Source of the DNA: Apostichopus parvimensis
Taxonomy: Eukaryota; Echinodermata; Holothuroidea; Aspidochirotida; Stichopodidae
DNA: 64,000 nt
Direction of reading: 5' to 3'
Assembly: GCA_000934455.1 (NCBI GenBank)
Contig: KN888870.1
Location: 1 to 64,000 of the forward strand
The notes beneath the pieces are model-generated. The model had not been told where the DNA came from, searched no databases, and saw only the letters and a program-made list of their open reading frames with translations. Position 1 is the first letter of the stretch; each line of letters begins with the position of its first letter. This document shows positions 1-13,500 of the stretch, one piece after another. A program made the translations under genes and the position numbers.

Positions 1-3000
1 CGGGTTTAGGATCCTCGGACAGTTTCGAGACTTTCTTATTCCTTTTCTCCTTTTTGGGCTTGATTAGTGATTCCTGATTAGAAAGTAAAGCAGAGAATAA
101 ACTATGAATGCAACAAAAATCCTTTCTCTTTATCATAAAGGCATAGAGGTTAAAACTAGGTTCGTGTAAAGTAGATCAAATTATTGTTGCAGACTGGAAA
201 TGTGCCTGCATAAGCTATCCATGCTATAAACAAAATTTAAAATTTAAATGTTGGAAAGGCTTTAATCCACAAACATATCGTTTCTTTGTTGCTTGCATGT
301 CTTCAAGGAATTGAAAAACAAGTCTGATAAAGGATTATGTTAGAGGTACATATATACGTTTTTACAGATATTTAGGAGAAACATTATGAAAATTTCCTAG
401 TGAAATAAGCAATCAAATTCCTACCTTTCTATTTCAAGATATTGATAGTTTTACATTATTACCCCAAATGTGAACTCGAAGCAAACAGCCATGCATGTCA
501 AAATAGGTGTTTTGATCAAAAGTGTTTTGCTTTGCTTTAATTTTTCATTTCTATTGTGTCAACATTGAATTATGCAGGATTTGCAAATTTACCTAAAGTA
601 ATAATAGCAATGTCCCAACCTATTTTAATGTAGAAAATTCCATTGAAAATTTTGGTAGGAACAATAAATTATATGTTTGGTTAATTTGCATAAATGGGAT
701 TATACATCATGCCTTAAAGTTTACTCTCTGGCACCAAAAGTCAACTGTACAAACCATATCCGCTTCAGATGAACCAATCTCAAGAACATAATGCAGAAAA
801 TGAATGCTAATTTCACCATGATGCTTGCAATTCGGTTCCTCTTTAGTCTGTCCCTCCGCCGCAAGTGAAAGAAATCAATCGTGGATCATTCTTTAAGAAA
901 CAACACAAGGCAATTGATAGGAAATCATGGGAGAGAGCAGAAGGAACCAGGGGGTGGGGGGGGGGGGGGGGGAATGGTACATATTTCACTTTTCTCACTT
1001 ACCAATTCAAACTTTCTCTCCCAGTACATTGACCACATGACTATATAATGACCAACAGTCAAGATAATGGAAAGGAGGGTCCCTGCTTCCAACAGTCCCA
1101 TCTTACGGACCCTTCGATAGTAAAAGACCGGCTGCCTCCAGTCAGGTAAACCGTGGATAAGAATATCATCATATCTAGGAAATAAGAAAATGTAACAGGG
1201 AAAGTTTATAATAGTTATAACAATGAATAGCTCTAGAACTTATAAAATTTATGAAATAGTTTTAACTTTCAACTATTCTAGACATCTTCACACAAAATAT
1301 TCCACTGATATGTTGAATTCTCAATGATCCAAATTTTTTTAACCCCAAAAATTCTTTTCATAACTAAAATAAATGCTTGTATCCAAAAAAAAAAGCAGAT
1401 ATTGGGGAATCAGAGAAGTAAACAGGAATAAGTAATTATTAATTATTTCAGTTTTCAACTGCAAAATCAAATAAATAAAAATAGGCAAATAGCTAATATT
1501 ACAAGAGGCAAATATTATGTATCCTTTGACTTTGTTTGTAATTTTGTCCTAAAGTTACAAACCTTTTTCGTGTGTCTTCATCTCTCAAGACTTCTGCAAC
1601 CGCAACTAACTTTAACAAAACAGGTAAAGGAAAAGAAAGAATTAATTGAGCATTTTCTGAGAAATTATTTGCTTGCGGGAAGATCACATATACATACATA
1701 CATACATATTTGACTGATTGATCCATCCTGCAGTATTTAAATGAATTGATTTGTATTTATTAAAAATCGCAGCATGTGTTTCTCAAACGCAAAGTTGGTA
1801 TCATCACTATGTATAAAAAATGTTTGTTCAGTAATGCTTCGTTTATCATGGTACCTTAAGAGAATGGCCTTTTATATAACTAAAAAAAAAACTGACAAAA
1901 GTCTTCTTTTTTCATATGGCTGCATTACCTTCCTGAATGTTTCTTCAGCCCCTTCTTCTTTGTTTTTGTCGGGATGATATTGCAGTGACAAACGTCGGTA
2001 TGCTCTCCTTATGTCAGTTTGGGTTGCACTCTAAAATGTATCAAAGAAAGGTAAAATATTAAGTTGTTGCATAGTGATTAGCACATTCAGTATATGCCCT
2101 TACTTTGCCCAGGTTTTATAAATATCTAGGAGAAATATTATCTAAAACTTCATACTAAACATCATTGTGTATGATTTGTTATTTACCATTGCCTCTCTTA
2201 CCTTTATTTTCAAAGCTTAGTGGTATTAGCTCTAACTTTTCTTAATTAACTTGTGAAGTTACCAATAGTAATGTGTAATAACTAGGGTATTAAACAATCA
2301 TGCAAATGATGCAGTAGATCTCTTATCCAAGAACTACGTAGGGCTGCAATGTTGGACATACTACATGTTCAAAGAAATATAGTAATGCATGCCCATTGAA
2401 CTGTAATTTGTAAAAAGCATTTTAGGTTGGAGCTACATACACAATTGTCAGAAACAAAAGAACAGCTTTAGTGCTTACTTGGCAGACTGTCAAAGTAGAA
2501 TCTGGTCACAATATCTGTATGTGCGTACCACGTACGTGGTATACTGACTGTAGGCCTAGTTACAGGAAAGTCAAGCACTTTCTTTACTTTTGGGGTTAGG
2601 CCTACCGGCATAATGTTTACATAGGCCCACTTCATATCTGAATATCTCAATGTAATGTACTTGACCAGATCAGGAAGTTAATTGCTCAATATCTTGGAAT
2701 ATTTTGATCGGTTTAAGTGTTCACATTCTATTGATAAATTAAGCATGCTTAAATTTGGGTGAACAAAGATGACCGTGTATATGCCTAATATGGATTTAGC
2801 CCTATAGGCTATAATAATTAATATGTGACTTTTGTGAGATTACACCACAATCGTGAATTCGCTATAGTGCAAACTGTGCTTAGCCTACCTGATCCAACCC
2901 AAGGAGTTCGTAAAAATTCTGTGAGACTTCCTCAACCAAGTCAAACAGTTCGAAATCGGTGTTATCCCAAGCGTGAGTTCTCTGAAACTGCAATAAACAT

Positions 3001-3092
3001 ATTAAAAGTAAACAAAGAAGTCCTAAGCGATTTCGAAATAAATGAGAACAGCCTGTCGAAACTTGTCGTCTGCTCTCCATAAGGACTGCCAT
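1..3092 (-). CDS. DNAJC1: DnaJ homolog subfamily C member 1 (ER J-protein), 5' five exons, partial
   Basis: Exons on the minus strand: 3092-2889, 2030-1929, 1609-1563, 1174-1003 and 73-1 (continues off the window). All have AG/GT borders and matching phases. Exon 1 starts at ATG 3092 and encodes an N-terminal hydrophobic signal or anchor (about residues 23-36, LGLLCLLLICLLQF), then WDNTDFELFDLVEEV, typical of DNAJC1. The J domain follows (about residues 59-126): exon 2 carries RRAYRRLSLQYHPDKNK with the HPD triad that stimulates Hsp70 ATPase, and exon 3 carries LVAVAEVLRDEDTRKR. Exon 4 gives GLPDWRQPVFYYRRVRKM and a second membrane segment (TLLSIILTVGHYIVMW). Exon 5 opens a Lys-rich cytosolic stretch (IKPKKEKRNKK). 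In mammals this ER membrane protein places its J domain in the lumen to recruit BiP, with SANT domains in the cytosol; the SANT part lies outside the window. Identity is strong because order and spacing match the vertebrate protein. Confidence 0.93.
1672..1708 (+). mobile_element. 3' end fragment of the tRNA-derived SINE seen at 52450
   Basis: GCTTGCGGGAAGATCACATA followed by a (CATA)n tail matches the end of the full SINE at 52450-52700 (GAGGGAAGATCACATA plus the same tail). Only the extreme 3' end is present. It lies in DNAJC1 intron 2, antisense to the gene. Confidence 0.6.
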
Positions 3093-4537
3093 GTTGGACT
3101 GAGGTACGATGTAAATGGAGGTGTCAGGTTTTGGACATGCCTGTCGTCAACTTTGGAGACTAGCCACAGAAATGATCGAGGATATCTTGCGTGGCAAACT
3201 TTGGTTGCTTGACATTGTATAGGAGTAATGCGAACCGTAGTCTGAACAGCGACCAACTACACAGATAAATTCAAGACTGACCTTTTTCCAATAACTGAAA
3301 TATTCTAAGTTAGGCCTACAGCGTTAACTAGTACTTCAGCCGAAAACCTGTACTTAAAAGTTATGAAAATAATGAGTGCAAGAAGGTAATATCATTTGCA
3401 GATAATATGTAGAAACTTTAAGAACTTTTATTGTATATCTTCCAGGAAGTTGTTCCAATGCAAGCTCTTGTAATGCTGATAGTAATACGTGTGTAACTCA
3501 CAGGTCAGTAGTGTAACTCCGTGAAAGGACTCACCGTTGTCTTTGATGTTTGGTCCAGTTTTGCGAAAACTTTCCTTCACATTGATCGAGCCAAGGACTA
3601 GCCTGATACGAAGTTAGCCTATCAACAAGCCCAAGTTCCAAACGTATTTGCAATTGTATCATGCCTATAACATTAAGAAGTTTATACTAGGCTAATCAAA
3701 GACTGTTATAAAGAGACATAGGCTTTATAGAATAGACACCATTGTTTACTAACCTGGATTCAGGCCTAGCGTAACTTTAGACCTAGGCTAGGCTATATAG
3801 TATAATTGCATTTGTTATGCCAAGTTACACATTTTGCCATATGCCTAATGCTAGGAGGCATTAAACTGATTGTACGAGAAGAAATGGTGGATGCTAGGCT
3901 AGTACTTATTATTTTTTTGGTGGGTGGGGGGGGGGCGGGGGGTAGTGCTCAATTACAGCTTACTTTGCCGATTGTTGGGAAAATAAGGGCCCGCTTGTAC
4001 TACAAGTAGTAGGCCTACTTATTGCTATAAAATAGTACAATATTAATCAGAAGATAGGCATGGTGATGGTGTATATTTACCTGACTATCTTGCCTGTATA
4101 CAGTTGCTGAGTTTTGTGGTAAATACTACACATTTTCTGTTAGGAAGGGATAGAATGCGAAGCAGAAAACTGAATGTCAGGAAATTAGTTCACTCTGCAG
4201 TTTAAAAAAATAACAGTTTAACTTAGAAGCAGTAAGTATTGTGCATTTTTCTTTAATTCTTTTGAGTCTTGTCTCATTTCCTGGCTAGGTTAATATAAAA
4301 AGATAACAAAACTGTAGGAAAGGCTTTAATATGTTTAACACGATTGACATGCATAAAAAATTGTTTCTTCACATGCTGACAAGAACCTACAGGAAATAAC
4401 TTAATTTGAAGTTTATTTAATATGGATTTTTTCCTCACATTCCTACCACCCAGGGTATATTTTGATTTCAGTGCACTATTTATAAGTCTAAGTTGTGAAT
4501 TTGATTTCATTTCAGTTTCTGACACTTTTAAATCACC
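3093..4537. promoter_or_regulatory. Divergent intergenic region between DNAJC1 and WDR24
   Basis: These 1.4 kb separate the two start codons, which point away from each other, so promoters and 5' UTRs of both genes must lie here or be partly shared. No convincing coding exon was found. A G-rich run sits near 3925-3943. A TTTCAG at 4510-4515, just before the WDR24 start, could be the acceptor of a 5' UTR intron. No TATA box could be assigned. Confidence 0.5.
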
Positions 4538-7500
4538 ATGACAACGACGAGTGTCCAAGTAGATAGTGGTATCAACGCCATCTCTACTAACAGGGATAAG
4601 ACTCTGGTGGCTGCAGCTGGCAGATTGGGTGAGCTTTACTCTGGCATGCACAAGCTAGCTAGATTAAACATCACAGGGAAGATTTCAGTACAGTGGTTTT
4701 AAATATAACAAATTTTCTTGTTGGACATATGAAAGTACCATTTACATTCATCTAACGAACAGCTCGATCAACGACTAAATAAAATAATAAAATAAAAAAA
4801 AATTTAAAAAAGTTTGTCTTTATATATAGATCTTAATTAGAAATAAAATTTGCTAGTAGATTGAAATGTCTAGCAAGATTTTTTGGAATAGAGCAAGTTT
4901 GATCTTCAATGGAATGTTGTTCTAGACTCTTTTATTGTCACTTTTATGTTTAATTTTAAGGTGCCATCAGAATTATGGTAGTCCTGTTTATTTTATTATT
5001 CTCTCCATCTTGATCCTGTGGGTTGTTAGTCTTGTTTTGAAGTGCAACACAGTCATTTGCCTTCCCCCCTCAAAAAAATAATAATCAGTGGTATGCTAGC
5101 TTTCAAAAGCAAATTGTAGAAGGTGGTCTATGAGTTAACCAGATGCTTTACCGATGCTTTACTGGACTATTATCTTTCCTTGATCTCTTTAAGTGTTCAA
5201 AGTTTATAGCATTGAAGAGGGCTCTTTTCGCGAGCAACAGGATTTGAGAGTCGGACGCATCAATCTGAACTATAGTTGCAATGATGTTGTATGGAATCCT
5301 GTCAAAGGTAAGACTTGTTTTGTAGAAATATTTGATGTTTATAAAGTTGATGATAAACTGGCTGTCAGTCATTAGTAACTGTGGGAAGACACTTGGATTT
5401 ACATTGAATGGGTTATTTGCACTTAAATTGATCAACTTAAATGCCATTTGAGCTAACGAGAGCAAACCAAATAAAAAACAAACAAACAGTATTTTCTATG
5501 GTTAATTCATGAAGTTGCTTCAAATTTTGTTGAACAACTTGCACAACTGTTGCAGGCGCGTAGCGAGGAATTTGCCAAGGGAGGGGCGAACCTATAGGCA
5601 AATGTTGGCCAAAAATGCCTCCCAGATCGCTGGAAATGGCACTTCCTAGGCCTTGCAAGTTGCATCTAAGCATTTTCTATTTTAAAATTACTAGCAATAT
5701 CATAAAAACGTACAAAAAAAATATGCTCCCCCCTCCCCCCTTGGCTACGCGCCTGAACTGTTGATTCCTTCCCCCAGTTAAGTTGAAATTATATCCACAT
5801 TTGCTGCCTATATCCATTATGATTAATTGTATAACAACTATGCAATGAATGTGTGTTAGGACTTTTTTTATGCAACAGCAATGCTGGCATACACTGACTA
5901 TTTTACATAACATTAAAGATTGAAAACATTATATTCCTATGAGTTGCTATATAAAGTAATCCCTTTCATAAAAAGTAACATTTCCTTATGTAATAACATC
6001 CTTGACATAAGTATTGCACTGTGATATTGTGACACAACTGAACAGATTATTAACTTAGATAGCGATTATTTGTCTTTATGATGAACCACTGTGGTTCCTT
6101 GGTTTAATTTTATATTTTTCAGTTTCAAATTTTCCCAAAAGTGTCCATAATGCTTATTACAGAAACTCCATTAGAATACTAAGTAAAAGTATAGAAACCT
6201 ATTTGACAGGAAATTCTGTGCAAACAGAGGGATTGTTCAACCCACTTTATCACAGACTTACATTCAAACATCATCACATAGAGAATGTGTATCTATTTTA
6301 AATTTCTCCATTTGAAATTTTCTATGAAAAATTTGTGATTCTGTTTTTTTTAATACAGATATGACTTTTGGATATTTTCTTGTGAATGATTATAGGCTTT
6401 GCAGAAATTAGGCAAATCGGTTGCCTCAAACACCCACAATAGTGGTTGTTTAATGGGTTTACAAGGATAAATGATTAAACGGCTCACCTGAAAAAATTGC
6501 TAAATTTTAAACGAGCGATTCATGAGCTGTGGGAAAGATTCTCGTCTTGATAGTTGTCGATACAGATAAAAAGTATGAAACATTGAATATTTAGCATGCT
6601 TGGCTCAACTACTTGAATAATAATCGAGACAGAAAATCTCTAACAACAAAGACATTGTTTGGCATAAATGTGACATATTTTCTGACTATTTGCTCGTTTC
6701 CAGATGAGCTCCTCGCTACGGGGGCTACCAATGGTGCGGTTGTCACTTGGAACCTTAACATCCAGAGGGGTAACAAAATGGACAAGGTTTTCACCGATAA
6801 CAAAAGAACTGTCAACAAAGTTTGTTTTCATCCAAGCGAGTGGTACATGCTATTGAGTGGCTCCAGTGGAGGTGCTATCAAATATTTTGTAAGTCAAATA
6901 ATTCAACTGTTTGGAAGGATTCTTGTATTCATATCTTTCAATAGATGTGTTTTATGTCAAGATTCTGGTTGTGTGACCGATATTGATCTCAAATATGATT
7001 ACACACGTCCTTGCAGGGTTTTTGTTAAGAAATGTAGTAGGTGGGTCAAGTTGAAAAGTAGGCGGGACTGTCTGTATGTGGACATGGGGGAGGGGTCTAA
7101 CGGGAGGGGGTGCCCCCCTCCCCTTTGCTGGAAAATTGCAATTTAAAAAGTCTCTAGATGCAAAATGGTGCAATATACAGCTGTTTGGTCAATGATATTG
7201 GCCCCTCCCAATCACCCCTTTCTTCTGTCCTATTTTTCTTTTTTTTGACCTGGTTGTGGGTATTTATTCCTCTCGATTTTTTCGTAATTTTTTCGTAATT
7301 TTTTTTTTTTTTACTGAGCGTCGCAAAGTAGCCGGGTCATGTACGTGCAGTAGGCGGGTCATTTGACCCGGGTCCTGGCTACTAACGAAAACCCTGCCTT
7401 GTAGCGCGACAATTTGCCGAGTTTATGTAAACATAACGTGGAAAAAAAAATGTCATTTTCTGTCTCGACAGGATATCCGAAATGAGAAATGTGACATGAC

Positions 7501-10500
7501 GTTTCCGGCCAATGGCAGCTCCTCCGGTAGTATTCGTGACATACAGTTCAACCCACATCAATTATTCATGTTTGCTGCAGCTACCGATAATGGATATGTA
7601 CAGGTCAGTGGGTATACATGAAGGATACTTCAGAGGAATGTTTATTTTTGACTATTAAAATGAAAGAAAAAGACATACTCCTGGTGAAATTTGCAACCAA
7701 TTATAAATGAAATATTGATAATTGAAATTGTGACACTTTCTACCTTAACTGAACTTGAAGCAAATAGATGTGATGTGATAGTCACACAGTGACAAACTTG
7801 ATTCATTATTTTCCTACAAAATGTAATTTTCTTCTTCAAAACTGGGATGCTTTAACGTATGAAAACACTACCTTTGCTGTTGCCAGAAAATACCTAAACC
7901 TTTCTTCAAAACAAAATAAAAAATCCATATTTGTATCCAGAAATCAGGATGTTATTTCTTTTAGTGGTGTAGAAAAAGCTCCCACAATTATTCTTTTAGC
8001 AAGGATCAACCTATGCCACTGGAATATCACTTTAACAACGAAATTGCACATTGATTGAGAATTAAGAACATTTTATAAACAATATGTATGTATAAACAAT
8101 ATGTATGTATATTTGAAAACAGTTCTGGGACTACCGTCGTAGCGATCGAGTCCTTCTGCAAGAGTTGGTTCATCAAGAGATTGTCTTCAGCCTGGACTGG
8201 CATCCAGATGAGAGGCAGTGGCTGGCAACTTCAGGGAGAGATAAGACGATCAAGGTAAACATTAAAATTCCATCAGCATTGACTCCAACTTAACTAGTTC
8301 TATAACTTTAAAAATGACTTTCCTGTAGTTTCCACGACTCAATTTTTTTTGGAATGATTAAAAGGGTTAAGATGTGATCATTAATAGGAAGGTAGTGAAA
8401 GTGTGACCATAGCCAACTATTCCTGTTCTTTCTAGCCTGTTTGGGGAAATATGATGAAATTTACATGGGTTAAGGGGCAGGTGGAAGGGGTATTTTTGCC
8501 TCAGAATGTAAGGATTATAGTGAAAGGTTTGTAATAAAGTAACTTTCATTTATTCTGTTCCTCAAAAGTTTACAACAAACTCTCCCTACTGATCACGAAT
8601 CAAAATGTTTCTTTTCCAATAAGAACCCGGCATTGCACACTTCATATTCCACCTCACCATTTACAATACAATCTATTAACTTGTAGATATGGCACTGGGA
8701 ATCCCACGAATGGCGGTTACGCATAGACTACACACTGTACCACATCCAGTCGGTCCGTAAAGTGAAATGGCGCCCTCAGAGGAAGTACCACATCGCTAGC
8801 TGCTCTCAGGTGGACGACAATGCAGTGTCTGTTTGGGACGTGAGGAGGCCTTATGTACCATTTGCAGTATTCGAAGAACACAAGGAAGCCCCAACAGGTA
8901 TGAGCTTGCTTTGAGAGATGTTCGTTCTCTCATCAATAGAATGATTTATATTTACCAAAAGGAGTGTTTTAATTTGCTCAAAGTTAACTGGTTCCTGGTA
9001 CAGTGTTTTGATAGTGTTATGGTAAATTGTTAATGGGCATGTTGTTTATAGAGGTCAATGTAGTGTAACTGGTACTAACAAGGTGCTTTGTGGGGACTAA
9101 GTAGTGTGAATGGCTACTTGGTAGGCTGTTTGAGATGTTTATATAGGGTGACTTCACTTTGTTTAAATTGACCCACCCCCCTAGCCCCACCCCCATGACA
9201 TAACGCCTTTGTGATTGTGGACTCCAACCGCATCACTGCCTTCAGCTTTGTGTACATTGGCAACGGTAGGTAAGCAGTTTCTTCTTTCTCGCTGGAATCT
9301 TTTGCCATCGAATAAATTGTTTTCATATTTTTCATACATCCTACTCTGATATTTATATATATTGATATTGAATATTTGATGTTGGAGAAATGCTTTGAGG
9401 GCCTTGTGCATCCTAGAGATTGAGCTGTTTGATGTGGGTTTATATGTTTATGTGGGTGGTTTCTATATGATGTTCTGTGATATGATGTACTGTGATATGA
9501 TGTGATGTGATATAAGAAAAAGACAGAGATCAATTGTCACAGTGTTTTGGGGAAAATGAAGATTGCTTGCAGTTCTTAACTCTTTGCAGATTTGTTTATA
9601 AACTTCCCAGTTTTTTGCTTTCTGATGTGCTTGTCCATTTTCCCCCTGTTTTTTTTTGTTGTCGTTGCAGGTATCGAATGGTATGACCAGAATGTCTTTC
9701 TTACCTCTGGTAAAGATGGTAACATCTTCCAACATGTTTTTAAGGATGCCAAGAAACCAGCAGAGACTTCAGTAAGTTTACTTCCTTCCCTTTTTTTAGT
9801 TTTTTTTTTATTTAGCTAAAAAAAAACAGTTATGAAAAATTTTTAACCTCTAATTTTAAATTTTTATGTTACCTTTACAGAACCCGGTCGGCCTGTCCAT
9901 GAGTCTCCATGGTGATATCTTCCACACATCAGCTCTGTCCGGGAAGAACACCCATCAGAGAGGCTCTATATCGAACGACATTACATCGGTTAAGCGCCCG
10001 ATGTTCTTCCGTCGGACGGACCGCACCACCGATTCCTTCCCCGCTTATGAAAGTACGTTGTTGTACTATGAACTGAAGGAAGACAGAGTGAGTATATCCC
10101 CTATGTAAGGGATAGGTTGCAAATACCTCTCTGGTGTACTGTGAACTAGAGCAGAGTATATCCCCTACAAAGGTTGCGTATCCCTGTGTGATATACTTAG
10201 TTCACTGGTATACTATGAACTGAAGGAAGACAGAGTTATTATATCCCCTATGAAAGGGATAGGTTGCACATACCTGTCTCTGGTACACTATGAACTGGAG
10301 CAGAGTATATCCCCTATAAAGGTTGCATATCCCTGTGTGATATACTTATTTCACTGGTATACTATGAACTGAGCAAGTGAGTATATCCCCTATGAAAGTT
10401 ATAGGTTGCACATACCTGTCTCTGGTATACTGTGAACTGGAGCAGAGTATATCCCCTATAAAGGTTGTGTATCACTGTGTGATATGAAACTAGACTGAGT

Positions 10501-13500
10501 TAATGTGTGTATCCCCTATAATAGGAATATGTTGCATATCCCTGTGTGATATATTAAGTACCTTGGTATACTATGAAGCAAGACAGAGTGGATATATCCT
10601 CTATAAAAGGGATATGTTGCATATCCCTCTCTAGTGTACTTAGTAGTTCATTGGAATACAATGAACTGAATTAAGACAGAGTGAGTATATCCCCTATTAT
10701 AGGAATATGTTGCATATCCCTGTGTGATATGATAAACACATTGGTACACTATGAAGCAAGACAGAGTGGATATATCCTCTATAAAAGCGATATGTTGCAT
10801 ATCCCTCTCTAGTGCACTTACTAGTTCATTGGAATACTAATGAACTGAATTAAGACAGAGTGGGTATATCCCATATAATAGGAATATGTTGCATATCCCT
10901 GTGTGATATATTAAGTACCTTGGTATACTATGAAGCAAGACAGAGTGGATGTATCCTCAATAAAAGCGATGTGTTGCATATCCCTCTCTAGTGTACTTAG
11001 TAGTTCTTTGGAATACTATGAACTGAATTAAGACAGAGTGAGTATATCCCATACAATAGGAATATGTTGCATATCCCTGTGTGATATATTAAGTACATTG
11101 GTAAACTATGAACTGAAGCAAGATTGAGTGGATATATCCTCTATAAATGCAATATGTTGCATATCCCTCTCTAGTGTACTTAGTAGTTCATTGGAATACT
11201 ATGAACTGAATATAAGACATAGTGAGTATATCCCCTATAATAGGAATATGTTGCATATCCATGTGTGATATATTAAGTACATTGGTCTACTATGAACTGC
11301 AGCAAGACAGAGTAGGTATATAATATTAACCCCAACTCTGGTCTAGTTAGACTTATTTTTTGGCTGTTTGGTGGCGTGGCAAGGAATGACAGTGCCGAGA
11401 TGGAAAAGGAATGCCACAACAAAGCAAATATTTGGTTCTCGGACAGTTTGTTTGTGATGCAGGAGTACTTTACTTAGTCTGTCAAAGTACAGAGTTTTTA
11501 CATCACACATTGTTTATCCATTTATATTTCATATTTGCATATTTCGATTTATATTTCTTTTACTACATCCAGTGGTTTCATGTACAATTGACATGTTATT
11601 TTTTTCACAATTTGAGTAAATTTTTTTTTTTTTTACTAATGTCAGTTTTCAGAATGGTTCTGTGCATCTGCTAAAGAATATCAACTGACTGGAAAACCAT
11701 TTGGAGAACTCTGCGAAGAAAATGCCAAGATTGCCGAAGGGCTAGGAAGACATCAGGTATACTCATTTTGTGTACTCCCCAATTAGCAATACCCAAGAAA
11801 GAACCCATCTAACATGGTGAAAACTCAGGTGTCACATGATTGTTCTTTCCTAAGGATTGATTTCCTGTTGAACCAGTCATAAGGTATAATGGCTTCACAC
11901 TCTGTAAACAGATGCTGGGTGATTGTCTGGTTGATACAAACAATTATCTTACTGCGTGTGATAATACATGTACATCACCACAGAACTCACACACACCTGT
12001 CCATTGACCTAATTATCTGCGTGAATGAATAAGGTTTTTTGCAAAGCCACTAACTGAGGAGTATACGCATGGCACCTCAAAGAACTTGAAGCGGACATGC
12101 CGAAGTGCACTTGCTAATTTGAGCGCGTACTGGCATGCCATTTGGAGAATTCTGCGAAAAAAAAGCCAAGATTGCTGAAGGGCTACTAGGAAGACATCAG
12201 GTATACTCATTTTGTGTATTTCCACCATTGAAAATTCCCAAGAAAGAACCCAACTAAAATGGTGAAAAATTCATTTTCTTGGTTTTCAGGTCGCCCAAAC
12301 TTGGCATTTACTGAGATTGTTTTTCGTGGATGTCTCACAGCTGATGCCAAAGGTTTACAGCAAACAGAGCTCAGGAGGGAGTGCCGAGGTACCATCATCA
12401 CAGATGAGCACAGAGGTCGACAGAGGTAAGGCTTTAACTTGCCTGCAGAGATGTATTAGTAAACAGATTGTAGAGCAGTTTTTAATAGGTAGAGCTACAG
12501 AGTTGATTTACTTCTCACAGAGACCAACTTGCAAAGATAGGAAATGAAACATAGTGAGGATTTCATTGCCCTTGAAGAATCAGTTAACTGTTTTTGATTA
12601 TAACATACTGTCTGGTCTGGTCTGGGTTTTGATAAACACTCGTTTTTGTTTGATCCATTGCAACCCTTTTCTGTTTTCATTGTACTACATATGTCTGTTT
12701 TCCTATTAATACAGATGTCTATTTTCCTCTATAATATGAAGATCTGTTCTGTTTTCCTATGTAACACAGATGTCTTTTGCTACTATATAATGTCTGTTTG
12801 TTTGATCCAATGTAACTCTTCATGATCTGTTTTCATTGTACTACATATAACGACTCTCTTCTATAAAGCTGCTTCTCTCTATATTTTGTCTGTTTTCCTG
12901 CATAACACAGATATCTGTTTTACTATGTATAAACAAGTATTTGATTTCCTATGTAATACAAATGTCTGTTTTTGTCAATAATACAGATGTCTGTTTTCCT
13001 ATATAACACAAAATGTCCAGTTTACTATGTATAAACACTCTATTTGTTTTCATATGTAAGATAAATGTCTGTTTTCTTCCATAATACAGATATCTGGTTT
13101 ACTATGTATAAACACATATTTGTTTTCCTACGTAATACAGATGTCTGTTTTCTTCCATAATACAGATGTCTGTTTTTCTACATAACACAAATTTGTTTTT
13201 GCTACATAACACATGTATGTATTCTTGTTTAAACAAACTACGTGATACAGATATCTGTTTTGCTATGTAAACACAAATATTTTTTGCTTCATTACACATA
13301 TCATGTGATTTCCTATATATACTACAGATGTCCGTTTTCCTAACGAACACAGATGCATGTCTTCATTGTAACTAACTTCTTTCTCCTGCCACGCAGATTC
13401 TGCCAACATCCACAGAGAAGGACCTATGGACCAGAATCCACCCACGGAGGTGAGCCATGCCCCCGACTCCACCACCGGGGTAACCGACGAAGAATCGGAC

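Noticed and set aside
6889-7146. Extension of WDR24 exon 3 into the following open frame
   Set aside because: The donor TTT|GTAAGT at 6888 joins in phase to exon 4 with conserved sequence; the extension runs into a transposon.
9181-9533. Minus-strand open frames in WDR24 intron 6
   Set aside because: Low-complexity composition (ATGATGTGATAT-type runs), no domain, and intronic position.
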